Made by a program: the position numbers and the translations under genes. Under the pieces are notes generated by a model. The model saw nothing but the letters and a program-made list of their open reading frames with translations, made no database searches and was not told where the DNA came from. A stretch of 64,000 nucleotides of DNA from an uncultured bacterium (GTDB lineage: Bacteria > Planctomycetota > GCA-002687715), in NCBI GenBank assembly GCA_902826835.1, contig CADEGH010000002.1:124001-188000 (forward strand), in the 5' to 3' direction. Shown in pieces: positions 1 through 8,576 of the stretch; position 1 is the stretch's first letter, and each line of letters opens with the position of its first letter.

Positions 1-1
1 G

Positions 2-367
2 CTGATCGAAGGACCGCGGGTGCTCTGGAATCACACCCGGCACCTCCGCCTCGACCGCCAAGCCGCGCTCGGCCGATCGGCCAGGATCGCCCTGTCGGGT
101 CCACCGTCCGCGAATGCCGCCCTCGCCCTCAGTCTTGGTCCACCCAGCCCGCTGTCCACCTCGTGGGGAGTCTTCGGTCTCGAACTGTCGACCTTTCTCC
201 TGCTCTCCACCGCCCCACTGGATGCCACCGGCGAGTTTTCATTCTCGGTCTCCGTGCCCAACCAACCCGCGCTCCTCGGCCTCCCCTTCCTCTGGCAAGG
301 CGCCGTCGACACCCCCTTCGGCCCCCGCCTGACCAACCTCCTGATCACAACCGCGCTCGATCTTTGA
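2..367 (+). CDS. FG-GAP/VCBS repeat protein, C-terminal end only (5' end outside window)
   Basis: The reading frame is open from the window edge, so only the last ~121 residues are present. They begin with a repeat edge (GPRVLWNHT) that matches the downstream neighbour (GGRVLFNHT), followed by a ~100-residue beta-rich module ending in LWQGAVDTPFGPRLTN. The next gene ends with the same module, so the two are tandem paralogues. I infer a secreted beta-propeller protein of unknown ligand with a lineage-specific C-terminal module. Whether the module serves in surface attachment or sorting cannot be told from sequence. Confidence 0.75.
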   Translation: MIEGPRVLWNHTRHLRLDRQAALGRSARIALSGPPSANAALALSLGPPSPLSTSWGVFGLELSTFLLLSTAPLDATGEFSFSVSVPNQPALLGLPFLWQGAVDTPFGPRLTNLLITTALDL

Positions 368-549
368 TCCAGAGCCGCCCGCGGTCCGAGCCCGCCCCTG
401 AATTGGGAACCTCAGGGCGGGTCGCGACGCTACCTGAACGTAACGGCCAATTGGGGCACTGCTCTTGACTCGGCGGATAACAACTGGAGTCAAGCACAAA
501 TCGGGGCCAGGCATGGGGGTTGCTGGAGGAAACAGAACGAGGATCACCC

Positions 550-3093
550 ATGCACCGCCATTCCATCTTGCTCACCACGACCGTGTTACTCCTGGCTTCC
601 GCCGTTTCCCGGGCCCAACCCAGATTTCGTTACCACCAAGACGAGGTACCGATGCAGGGGGTCACCGAGACTTCCCTCGTGGACATGAATGCCGACGGGC
701 TGCCCGACATCTTGGCCGCGGACCAGGTGGGCATTTACCTCAACATCGGCGGCGGGCGATTTCGAGCATCCGACACACCCACGAATCTATCGGATCCCGT
801 GGCCAGGGGAGGCCCCCCGATCGCCATCGATCTAGATGGAGACAGTCTTCCGGAGGTCGTCCAACCGATGCAGCATCCGCACCGAAGCTTGGTGTATCGC
901 AACCTCGGTAGTGGTCGATTGGCGCCTCGCATCAGCATAGATTGGTTCTCGAGCGACCGGCTCGCCTCCATCGGAACGGTGGCCGTCTTCGACATCGATG
1001 GGGACAGCGACAACGACGTCCTATCGCTCTCGGGTTCGTACGGCCAATTCTACAGAACTGCTAACCTCGCCTATCGCCAATCCGCGGGAGAACTGGTGCC
1101 AAGCGGCCTTGGTCTTCCGATGCTGCAGATGTGGGCCGAACGCATCACGACCAGCGACTTGGACCAAGACGGGGATACGGACGTGGTCATTGCCGGAATC
1201 GGAGTGGAGCCACTGGCAATTTGGCACAATGACGGATTCGGCAATTTCACGGCTCAGCCGGTTCCTTTTCCATCGATCCCGAGCCGACGTGTTCAAGCCC
1301 TGGTCAACGACCTCAACCTCGATTCCCGGCCTGACCTCATCGTGTCCTGTCTCGACGGATTCAACGGAGTCCCGGCTTCCTCCAATCCATACCCGGTGCT
1401 GGTTGCCCTCGGATCAAGCACGGGTCTCCAAAATCACAGTTCGATCCCGAGCTCCAATCCCGCCCTCGTGGCGCTGTTCTCTGCAAGTCCATTCGGGTGG
1501 GACTTCGTGCGGTACGAGTATGGAAACGCGACTCTCCACAGATGGAACCAGACCGGATTCACTATGTTCACATTTCCTCGCCGCTACCCGCACAACTATC
1601 ACCAACCCCGTTTCGACCCGCTGTTTGCCGATATCGATGGCGACGGCGACATCGACTGCTTGAAGCTGTTCGAAGGGCGGCGCAGAGTGTTCTTGACAGG
1701 GGGATTGAACGCCTACACTGAAATCGGCAACGCAATCGCCGAGACCAGTGCAACCGCACTTTTCGCGGACATGTTCGGAGACGATTCTCCGGAGGTGGTC
1801 GGCGTCACCGATTTCTACGATCAAAGTCCGAATACGCTGTCCATCCTCGATAACAACGGGCTCGGAGAGCTCTCCGACGGGAACGCGGGAGTATGGCCGT
1901 TCCAACCTCGAGTCGGGTTTTACGGCTCCGGTCTCGTGGTCATGGATGTCGACGCCGACGGAGACCCCGATTTCCACCTCGCCAATGCCGCGTTTGGCTC
2001 CGTCGCGAATGCGTTCGACGTAATTCTCATCAATAATGGAAGCACCTTCATGACGGCACTGCCTATTCCGATATCTCGGCTCGGGGTAGGCTTTCGATCG
2101 GCTGACCTGAATGCGGACGGGTACCCCGACTTGGTCGGCGGGGATAGCCCGTACTATCCCCCCCTTTCGCCCATGTTCGTTCGCCTGAATCGCGGCCCTG
2201 CCCTCTACTTCAACGCTTTCCTGGACACGGACTTCCCGATCGCGCACCTCACTCACGACTTTGCCTTGGCAGACCTCGACCAGGATGGCGATATCGATGT
2301 CGTTCAAGCCAACCACTCCAGTGGAGCCTCTCCGATGGACTCGGTCGCGGTGTTCTGGAACGACGGGACCGCGAACTTCACCGCGGGACCCTTGTTGATG
2401 ACGGAAGCCTACTCGATCGAAACCGCCGACTTCGACGGCGACTCGGACAACGACCTTCTCTGCGACGAGCGCGTCTACTGGAACAACGGACTCACCGGAT
2501 TCAACTACGGAGTGAGTCTGCAATCCCTGCCAAGCAATCCAGGACGTCGCTTTCGCGTATTCGACGTGGACGCCGACGGGGATCCCGATGTCATGGACAC
2601 GGATCACTTCATCTACGAAAATCTCGGGGGCGGTGTTTTCCTTGCCCCGGTGCGCGGAGTTCCGGTGGGGGTCGCGGGATTCATCACTGATGTGGGCGAT
2701 TTGGACCGGGACGGGGACATGGACCTGCTCGACTACGGCGGGCGAGTCCTGTTCAATCATACCCTTCACTGCGCGGTTCCCCGCCTCGCGGGAAGTGGGA
2801 GTACTGCCAGCGTGGAGCTGTCGGGGCTACCACAGGCGAGCTGCCTGCTCGGAGTGAGCCTTGGCGCGCCGGGGGCGGTATCCACTCCGAATGGGATATT
2901 GGGACTCGACCCGAGTTCGTTCGTGATCATCGACGCCGCTGCCCTGAACGCGTCGGGATCCCGTAGCTGGACCTTCAACGTAACCCCCAATACCAACGCC
3001 ATCGGCACGACGATGGTGTTCCAAGGGGCCGTGGACACCCCCGCAGGCCCGAGACTCACCAACACGATGAGGAGCACGATTTCGCAGTTCTGA
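550..3093 (+). CDS. Secreted FG-GAP/VCBS repeat protein
   Basis: The protein has 847 residues. The start is the ATG that gives a clean signal peptide (MHRHSILLTTTVLLLASA, cleavage near SRAQ), with a purine-rich site (cgagga) about 7 nt upstream; a TTG 30 nt earlier would only add a charged leader. About a dozen Ca-binding-like DxDxDGxxD motifs are spread along it (for example DIDGDGDID, DVDADGDPD, DLDQDGDTD), the signature of VCBS/FG-GAP propeller repeats. The last ~100 residues form the C-terminal module ending in FQGAVDTPAGPRLTN, shared with the preceding gene. The likely role is extracellular binding or adhesion; the ligand is unknown. Confidence 0.85.
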   Translation: MHRHSILLTTTVLLLASAVSRAQPRFRYHQDEVPMQGVTETSLVDMNADGLPDILAADQVGIYLNIGGGRFRASDTPTNLSDPVARGGPPIAIDLDGDSLPEVVQPMQHPHRSLVYRNLGSGRLAPRISIDWFSSDRLASIGTVAVFDIDGDSDNDVLSLSGSYGQFYRTANLAYRQSAGELVPSGLGLPMLQMWAERITTSDLDQDGDTDVVIAGIGVEPLAIWHNDGFGNFTAQPVPFPSIPSRRVQALVNDLNLDSRPDLIVSCLDGFNGVPASSNPYPVLVALGSSTGLQNHSSIPSSNPALVALFSASPFGWDFVRYEYGNATLHRWNQTGFTMFTFPRRYPHNYHQPRFDPLFADIDGDGDIDCLKLFEGRRRVFLTGGLNAYTEIGNAIAETSATALFADMFGDDSPEVVGVTDFYDQSPNTLSILDNNGLGELSDGNAGVWPFQPRVGFYGSGLVVMDVDADGDPDFHLANAAFGSVANAFDVILINNGSTFMTALPIPISRLGVGFRSADLNADGYPDLVGGDSPYYPPLSPMFVRLNRGPALYFNAFLDTDFPIAHLTHDFALADLDQDGDIDVVQANHSSGASPMDSVAVFWNDGTANFTAGPLLMTEAYSIETADFDGDSDNDLLCDERVYWNNGLTGFNYGVSLQSLPSNPGRRFRVFDVDADGDPDVMDTDHFIYENLGGGVFLAPVRGVPVGVAGFITDVGDLDRDGDMDLLDYGGRVLFNHTLHCAVPRLAGSGSTASVELSGLPQASCLLGVSLGAPGAVSTPNGILGLDPSSFVIIDAAALNASGSRSWTFNVTPNTNAIGTTMVFQGAVDTPAGPRLTNTMRSTISQF

Positions 3094-3301
3094 GTCGCGG
3101 ACAGTCCGAGGCGGTGCCGGTGGGAACCGGTTGTCCCCAGGCGAGAAGACTCATCACCCCGGATCGGTGTAACCCGAGCGGCAAGGCGGCATCGGAGAGG
3201 GCGCGAGGTCGTCATCGGTTGGAGCCGGGGCGATCTGGCGGGCGGGGACGGCCAGGCGCCGGCCCCGCCTCCTCACTGAAACCCCTCCATTGGGAAGCAC
3301 C

Positions 3302-4102
3302 ATGTCATCGTCCATGTCTTCGTTCCTCGCCATCATTGCATTGGCGACGGGATTGAGCTCGCTGTCCGGATGTTCGTCCACCGAAGCCGCCATGCCCACC
3401 ATGAAAGACCGCCCCATGAACGGCGCCCATGGGCTCGCCGAGCATGTCAATGTCATGCCGATGGCGGAGCTCACGAGTCGCCCGTTCCAAGGCGTCAAGG
3501 CAAACCGGGGAACCGTGCGCTACGTCGAATCCGGTCGGATGGCGAAGCTCGTCCTGTCCGCGGACTTTGTCATCCCCGATACGCCCGCCCCGCACTGGCA
3601 ACTCGTCGACTCGGGCGGACGCACCTACCTGCTCCAGCAGATGAAGATCAAAGAAGGAGCGACCAATCGCGAAATCGCGGTCCCCAACTCCGTGATGGAC
3701 ATCGCCAAGGTGCAAGTCTGGTGTGCATTCGCGGAAACCCTGCTCGGCGAAACCACCTTCGACCGGACGATCACCCTTCCGAGTGGCCGCGCCATGACCA
3801 GCACCCGCTTTGTCGGGCCCAAGGCCAACACCGGCACGGTGCAGATGAAGTTCGAAAACGGTCGTCGGATGCTCACCCTGAGCTCCGATTTCGTGACCCC
3901 CGACACCCCGGCGCCGCACTGGCAGGTCGTGGACTCGCACGGAACCGTCCATCTCCTCCAGCGCCTGGTCATCAAAGACAACCTCCATCACCTCACCATC
4001 GCCGTCCCCGATTACGTGCACGACGTGGCCAAGGTGCAGATCTGGTGCAGTTTCGCCGAGGTGCTGCTCGGCGAAGCGGTCTTTGCGAAGCACGAAGGCT
4101 GA
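3302..4102 (+). CDS. Lipoprotein with two tandem DM13-like domains
   Basis: The protein has 266 residues. A lipobox (LSGC, Cys about residue 24) follows a short hydrophobic signal, so it is probably a lipid-anchored envelope protein. The body is two ~95-residue repeats, each with PDTPAPHWQ(L/V)VDS in the middle and VQ(V/I)WC(A/S)FAE..LGE at the end. This spacing and the conserved Cys in the WC segment resemble DM13 domains, which have been proposed to act in redox or electron transfer. The ATG is chosen over an in-frame TTG 12 nt upstream because it begins the signal peptide. It lies 23 bp before a haem-binding-type gene on the same strand, which fits a redox setting but does not prove one. 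Confidence 0.6.
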   Translation: MSSSMSSFLAIIALATGLSSLSGCSSTEAAMPTMKDRPMNGAHGLAEHVNVMPMAELTSRPFQGVKANRGTVRYVESGRMAKLVLSADFVIPDTPAPHWQLVDSGGRTYLLQQMKIKEGATNREIAVPNSVMDIAKVQVWCAFAETLLGETTFDRTITLPSGRAMTSTRFVGPKANTGTVQMKFENGRRMLTLSSDFVTPDTPAPHWQVVDSHGTVHLLQRLVIKDNLHHLTIAVPDYVHDVAKVQIWCSFAEVLLGEAVFAKHEG

Positions 4103-4125
4103 ACCGGGAACTCGGAGGAAACACC

Positions 4126-5031
4126 ATGATCACTGCACCCTTACTCCTCGTGGCCCTGACCAGCTTGGTCGGCCCGCCCACTCCTCAATCCGGCCCGGCC
4201 CTCGAAGTGCGCCTGATCGCCGACGGCCAACTCACGGAGGCCGGAGCCGAGCGCCTGCTTGCGCTCGCGCTCGAAGAGGCGCGACGCCGCGGCACCACCG
4301 GTGCCTTCGCGGTCGTCGACCGAACCGGAAGTCTCCTGGCCTTCGCACGCCTCGACCGGACGTTCCCCGCCGCGAGCCGCGTGGCCCTCGGCAAGGCCCA
4401 AACCGCCGCCGAGTTCCAAAAGCCCACCGCGGTGTTCGAAGAGCTGATCAATAAGGGGCGGACCTCCATGACCGCCCTCGCCAACTTCACCCCGCTGGCC
4501 GGCGGCGTTCCCCTCCTCGTCGACGGATTGATGGTCGGCGCCATTGGCGTCAGCGGCGCTGCGAGTGCCGCCGAGGACGACGAACTCGCCCGCCATGCCG
4601 TCACCGGCTTCGGCAGCGTGCAACCCGCACCCGCCTGCCACAACCAAGTCCAGCATTTCGACGGCGCGGCCGTTCGCAGCGCCTTCGAGAAGGGTGCGGT
4701 TTTGGTCGGACCGAATGCCTGCGGTTACGAGATCCACGCGAGCCGCCGAACCGCCCCCGGCCAAGCCGAGATTCACGCCGACGAAACCGATCTCATGTAC
4801 GTGATCAGCGGGACCGCCACGCTCGTGACGGGCGGCTTGGTCTCCTCGCCCAAAGCCACCGGGCCCGCCGAGGTTCGGGGAACCGCGATTACCGAGGGCA
4901 CGGAACGGAAACTCGCCGCCGGCGACGTCTTGGTGATCCCGGCCGGGGTTCCCCACTGGTTCAGCCACGTCGACGGCGCCTTCCTCTACTACGTCGTCAA
5001 GGTGAAATCGGGCATGGAGAGCCGCTCATGA
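4126..5031 (+). CDS. GlcG/HbpS-like (DUF336) domain fused to a C-terminal cupin
   Basis: The protein has 301 residues. The ATG is fixed by a GGAGGA site at 4114-4119. A short N-terminal signal is followed by a GlcG/HbpS fold (about residues 25-165), with features such as GAFAVVDRTGSLLAFARLD, ALGKAQTAAEF and PLLVDGLMVGAIGVSG; HbpS members bind haem or sense redox state. Residues ~180-300 look like a cupin (HADETDLMYVISG, then AAGDVLVIPAGVPHWF, a cupin motif 2 with its His). A small secreted haem- or metal-binding protein is the cautious reading. The stop overlaps the next start (ATGA), so it is translationally coupled to the SMP-30-like gene. Confidence 0.75.
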   Translation: MITAPLLLVALTSLVGPPTPQSGPALEVRLIADGQLTEAGAERLLALALEEARRRGTTGAFAVVDRTGSLLAFARLDRTFPAASRVALGKAQTAAEFQKPTAVFEELINKGRTSMTALANFTPLAGGVPLLVDGLMVGAIGVSGAASAAEDDELARHAVTGFGSVQPAPACHNQVQHFDGAAVRSAFEKGAVLVGPNACGYEIHASRRTAPGQAEIHADETDLMYVISGTATLVTGGLVSSPKATGPAEVRGTAITEGTERKLAAGDVLVIPAGVPHWFSHVDGAFLYYVVKVKSGMESRS

Positions 5032-6614
5032 AGGCGCTGTTCATCCTGACGATCCTGAGTGTCGGCCTCGCGGCTCAACTCGAGCCGGTGCGGGTGCGCA
5101 AGCCCGATGCGACCGTGGACCTCGCGACCGCTGAGGGATGCGCCGCGGTGCTCGCAACTTGGCGCACTGCCAGTGCGTCGATCATCACCGTCGATCACCG
5201 CGCCCCCGGCGCCGACAAAAAGCCGAGCGGCGCGCCGGTGAAAACCAACGCCCTCGTCCCCGAAGCGCACACTGTCGAGTTCGACGACCACGCTTGGGAG
5301 ACGATCAGCCCGGAGTCGCTGACCGCGCGCCGTGGCCACGGCAAGCTGTCGTTCCAGTGGTATCGCCTGCACTTGGAACTTCCGGAGAAGCTAGGTGACC
5401 TGGCAACCTCGGGGACGACCATCGCCCTCGAAATCGTCGTCGATGATCTCGCCGAGATTTGCTTCAACGGAGGCCGCGCCCCCGTGCAAGGCGAGTTGGG
5501 TGGCACCGCCGCCGCCGGTTGGAACGCGCCGCAGCGCATCGTGCTGACCCGCGATGCAAAACCCGGCATGAAGTGGACCATCGCGGTGCTCGGTGCGAAT
5601 GGCCCGCTCTCCCACGCCCCCGACAATTTCATCTGGATTCGTTCCGCCGGCCTCGATGTCTATCGCGCCGAGCGCGCTCCGGCCCCGGAGCCCGTCTCGC
5701 TGCAAATCACTAGGCTGCGACCGGAACTGGATCGCACGGTCGGAGCGGCCCCGCGCGCAGTCCGTCTCTGCACCGGGTTCGAATTCACGGAAGGTCCGGT
5801 CATTCGCAGTGACGGGAGCCTCCTCTTCAGTGAACCCAACCACAACACTCTCTACCGCTGGTCCCCGGAGCTCGGACTGAGCATCTACCTTCCGAAGAGC
5901 GGCTACGCCGGAATCGACATTGGGCGCTACCGCCAGCCCGGCTCGAATGGCCTCGCCTACGATTCCGAAGGTCGGCTCATCGTCTGTGAGCACGGTCGGC
6001 GGCGGGTCGTTCGTTACGAACGCAACGGCGACATCACCGTGCTCGCCGATCGCTTCGAAGGCAAGCGACTGAACAGTCCGAACGACGTCTTGGTGCATGC
6101 GGATGGCAGCGTCTGGTTCACCGACCCCAACTTCGGGCTCCCCGGCTTCGAAGCGGCGCCGGAAAAGGAGCTCCCGTTCTGCGGGATCTACCGGTGGAAG
6201 GACGGTCAATTGGCCTGCGTCGCAAAGGACCTGAGGGGCCCAAACGGCATCGCCCTCTCCCCCGACCGCCGCCATCTCTATGTCGCCAATTGGGACGAGG
6301 CCAAAAAAGTTGTCCATCGTTACCCCATCCAGGCCGACCAAACTCTCGGCTCCCCCGAAGTGATCTTCGACGCAGCCGACATCCGCGGCGAAGAAGCCCT
6401 CGACGGCATCGATGCCTTCCCGAAAGGCGACCTCATCGTCTCCGGGCCGGGCGGAGCCTGGATCCTCTCCCCCTCCGGCGAGCGCCTCGGCCGCCTCGAG
6501 CTCCCCGAACTCGCCGCCAACTTCGCCATCTCCCAGGACGGCTCCACCCTCTTCGCGACTGCCCACACCTCCGTCTACAAAATCGACCTCCGCCCCTCCC
6601 CTCCGCAACGCTGA
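5028..6614 (+). CDS. SMP-30/gluconolactonase-like protein with N-terminal galactose-binding-like domain
   Basis: The protein has 528 residues. A signal peptide (ends near LAAQ) is followed by a ~190-residue beta-sandwich-like region with a helicase-like sugar-binding feel (WYRLHLELPE, ...EICFNGG). From about residue 235 comes a six-bladed SMP-30/gluconolactonase/LRE propeller: GFEFTEGPV, GSLLFSEPNHNTLYRW, GSNGLAYDSEGRLIVCEHG, LNSPNDVLVHADGSVWFTDPNFG and RGPNGIALSPD. These include the usual metal-ligand Glu, Asn and Asp positions. A secreted lactonase or related hydrolase acting on sugar acids is likely; the substrate is unknown. The start overlaps the preceding stop, so it is in one operon with the GlcG-cupin gene. 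Confidence 0.85.
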   Translation: MKALFILTILSVGLAAQLEPVRVRKPDATVDLATAEGCAAVLATWRTASASIITVDHRAPGADKKPSGAPVKTNALVPEAHTVEFDDHAWETISPESLTARRGHGKLSFQWYRLHLELPEKLGDLATSGTTIALEIVVDDLAEICFNGGRAPVQGELGGTAAAGWNAPQRIVLTRDAKPGMKWTIAVLGANGPLSHAPDNFIWIRSAGLDVYRAERAPAPEPVSLQITRLRPELDRTVGAAPRAVRLCTGFEFTEGPVIRSDGSLLFSEPNHNTLYRWSPELGLSIYLPKSGYAGIDIGRYRQPGSNGLAYDSEGRLIVCEHGRRRVVRYERNGDITVLADRFEGKRLNSPNDVLVHADGSVWFTDPNFGLPGFEAAPEKELPFCGIYRWKDGQLACVAKDLRGPNGIALSPDRRHLYVANWDEAKKVVHRYPIQADQTLGSPEVIFDAADIRGEEALDGIDAFPKGDLIVSGPGGAWILSPSGERLGRLELPELAANFAISQDGSTLFATAHTSVYKIDLRPSPPQR

Positions 6615-6711
6615 GCCATCGGTTCAGCGGCCCAGACGTAGTCCAGCCCTCGGTGCTGCGCGGGCTCTCGGTGTGGAGCCTCGACCGAGCAGGATGGACT
6701 CCGCGTTGAAT

Positions 6712-7632
6712 TCAGACAGCCGCGAGCGCCGCCGTGTGGGCGCGCAAGCGGTCGAGGTACGCGGCCTTCATCGGTGGCAAAAGAAACGAGCGGTCGACCA
6801 GGGCGCAGGCAGCGGATTCTCGGGTGACAAAGGCGTCAAGGATCGGCGTGACGGCGCGAGCCGGGAGGCCGACATCCGCCGCGAAAGCGAGCCAGTCGCG
6901 GCGCTTGAGGCCATCCTTGCGGCCCCGCACTGACAGAGCGAGCTGGTCTTCCGGGATGACGATCTGCGTGCAGAGCTGGTCGTAGGCCGGGGACAATCGA
7001 TGGCGACCATCGGGCCCGGTGAGGAGGGCGAAGTTCTTGAGATGCATATCGCCGTTGCCGGACCACCAGGCAAAGACGAGGCGGCGGAAGAGGTGGAGGA
7101 CTTCGATCAGAGGCTCGCCCGCGAAACGCTTGACGAGCTTGACGCACAGCTCCGCCGAGCCGGCGTACTTTTCCGACGACGGCTTTCCGGCAAGTTGACA
7201 AAAGTCCTCCTGCGCGAGCTTGCCGCCTTCGCGTGGCCGGTCAAAACGCTCGACGACATAGGCGAGGGTGCCGTCCCGGAGCATCATGAGCGCGCACTCC
7301 GGGATGTCGATGTCGAACAGCGCGGCCACCCGCATGGTCGTGTGTTCATTGGCGGGGAGTTCGGGGAAGATCTGGCTATCGGGCTTCAGGATGTACCGAC
7401 CTCCTCCGGGTTCTCCCGACAGCGTTTTCCGATCGGCCGTGAGGTGGAGCGAGAGCTTCCTCTGAACTCCCGACAGCGATGTCCGCCCCGTTTGCGCAAG
7501 TGCAATGGTGTGGAGCTGAGCCGTTTCGAGATCGAGAGCCGGCATCAGCGGCGACCCGAAGAGCCTCACGGTGCATTTCGGATGTGCGGGAGCGGTGGCG
7601 GGTTCGAGGCAAATCACGCAACTGGTGCTCAT
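6712..7632 (-). CDS. hipT: HipT-like toxin kinase (HipA C-terminal fold), third gene of a HipBST-type operon
   Basis: The protein has 306 residues, short for HipA because the N-terminal subdomain is a separate upstream gene. It shows the HipA-kinase landmarks: the Ser/Gly-rich loop TSLSGVQRKLSL, YILKPD, NEHTTMRVA, AYVVERFDR, EDFCQLAG, the catalytic GNGDMHLKNF loop and SPAYDQL. In the characterised E. coli HipBST system HipT phosphorylates tryptophanyl-tRNA synthetase and HipS neutralises it; the target here is not known. The ATG (MSTSCVICLEP) overlaps the hipS stop as ATGA, which sets the start. The N-terminus carries CVIC and C-x-x-x motifs of unknown use. Confidence 0.85.
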   Translation of the reverse strand: MSTSCVICLEPATAPAHPKCTVRLFGSPLMPALDLETAQLHTIALAQTGRTSLSGVQRKLSLHLTADRKTLSGEPGGGRYILKPDSQIFPELPANEHTTMRVAALFDIDIPECALMMLRDGTLAYVVERFDRPREGGKLAQEDFCQLAGKPSSEKYAGSAELCVKLVKRFAGEPLIEVLHLFRRLVFAWWSGNGDMHLKNFALLTGPDGRHRLSPAYDQLCTQIVIPEDQLALSVRGRKDGLKRRDWLAFAADVGLPARAVTPILDAFVTRESAACALVDRSFLLPPMKAAYLDRLRAHTAALAAV

Positions 7633-7961
7633 GGCGGCGTCACTTCCGGCACCACTTCCACCGCGCCGATGCAGTCCGCGCCGAGGGCGAGGATCAGTCC
7701 GAAGGGGTCGTTCTTCGCGATCTTGAGCTTGGAGACCGCGATCTCGAGCAGCCAACCCTCGGGAAGCAGGTTCTCGAAAAACGGGTGCAGGGACTTAGTG
7801 ACGTAGGGCTCTCGCCGGAGCGGAAGCGTGAGCGAAACCGGTGTGGCGCCTCCGCGTTGCAGCCACGCGTCGTCGTAGGTGAAGCGGATCTCCCCGTCAC
7901 TCTCCTCGAGCCGACCGCAGCGCTGGCCGGCAATCCGAACGATCCCGCACCGAGACGTCAT
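7629..7961 (-). CDS. hipS: HipS-like antitoxin (stand-alone HipA N-terminal subdomain)
   Basis: The protein has 110 residues. It corresponds to the N-terminal subdomain 1 of HipA: GRLEE...IRFTYDDAWL, VSLTLPLRREPY, the very typical PFFENLLPEGWLLE, and DPFGLILALGADCIGAV. In classical HipA this is fused to the kinase; here it is a separate frame between the DNA-binding gene and the kinase gene, exactly the HipB-HipS-HipT order. In the studied system this small protein, not HipB, is the antitoxin. Both ends overlap their neighbours by four bases (ATGA), implying tight coupling and a fixed stoichiometry. Confidence 0.85.
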   Translation of the reverse strand: MTSRCGIVRIAGQRCGRLEESDGEIRFTYDDAWLQRGGATPVSLTLPLRREPYVTKSLHPFFENLLPEGWLLEIAVSKLKIAKNDPFGLILALGADCIGAVEVVPEVTPP

Positions 7962-8272
7962 GGCATGGCCTCGGGCGGTGCCCCTAGTTCTGGGTCGTGT
8001 TCGCTCCGCGGTCGAGGCACAACCCCCAGCTCCATTCCAAAGACCGCCAGAACCCGGTTCGTCGCGTCCAGTCTCATGGTCGGTTTGCCGCTCTCGAGTT
8101 CGGAGACAAATCGTTGGCCAACCCCGGCCAACGCCGCGAGCTCAGCCTGCGTCATCCGGTTGGCCTTGCGCCGTTCCCGGACAAACCCGCCCACCGTCGA
8201 TTCCCGATCGGGAACCAATGGCTTCTCCGAGGAGTCTTCGTACCGACTTTGATCCGCTCTTAAACTCTTCAT
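7958..8272 (-). CDS. hipB: HipB-like Xre/HTH regulator
   Basis: The frame has 104 codons from the first ATG. An HTH-3/Xre domain covers about residues 28-85: VRERRKANRMTQAELAALAGV, QRFVSELESGKPTMRLDT-like. It would bind the operon's palindromic operators and augment the HipS-HipT complex. The start is uncertain. The ATG lies inside one operator copy with no room for a Shine-Dalgarno, and a second operator copy lies inside the frame. A GTG at 8194 would give ~78 residues beginning VGGFVRERRK, closer to usual HipB length, and would leave that operator copy just upstream of the coding region. Confidence 0.8.
   Translation of the reverse strand: MKSLRADQSRYEDSSEKPLVPDRESTVGGFVRERRKANRMTQAELAALAGVGQRFVSELESGKPTMRLDATNRVLAVFGMELGVVPRPRSEHDPELGAPPEAMP
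8200..8215. promoter_or_regulatory. HipB operator copy 1 (ATTCCCGATCGGGAAC)
   Basis: A 16-bp palindrome with one mismatch to the perfect copy. It lies inside the longest hipB frame but just upstream of a possible GTG start at 8194. It is one of three copies around hipB. Confidence 0.65.
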
Positions 8273-8286
8273 TCCCGATCGGGATT
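8271..8286. promoter_or_regulatory. HipB operator copy 2 (ATTCCCGATCGGGATT)
   Basis: A second copy of the palindrome, 71 bp from copy 1 centre to centre. It overlaps the first possible hipB ATG, so HipB bound here would cover the start. Confidence 0.7.
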
Positions 8287-8331
8287 AGAACACCAGATCA
8301 CGAGCTGCGCAAGGCTTGTCCGAAGCCCTCT

Positions 8332-8347
8332 ATTCCCGATCGGGAAT
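8332..8347. promoter_or_regulatory. HipB operator copy 3 (ATTCCCGATCGGGAAT, perfect palindrome)
   Basis: A perfect 16-bp palindrome 61 bp from copy 2, about six helical turns. It lies in the divergent gap between hipB and the GmrSD gene and could therefore influence both. Confidence 0.7.
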
Positions 8348-8576
8348 GCCGCACCGATCCTCAGATACCCCCTCCACTCGCCAACTTTCCCCGACTCTCT
8401 CTCCGACCTTGATCCCCTATCGATCAGCCCGCCTGATCCCACTCACGCCGCAGGGGTCCTTCCCCCTCCAACGACCAGGCGGTCGGGGAGCGTTGGGCAG
8501 CGTGTACACTGGACGCCCGCCCGGTCAAACAGACAACCGAGGCCAGGGGGATGACTCGAATGAAAGCGAACCAACC

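Noticed and set aside
1414..2769. Long minus-strand open frame (451 codons) opposite the FG-GAP gene
   Set aside because: It is a mirror of the Asp/Gly-rich repeats on the other strand; no domain, and the plus-strand gene has a signal peptide and clear repeats.
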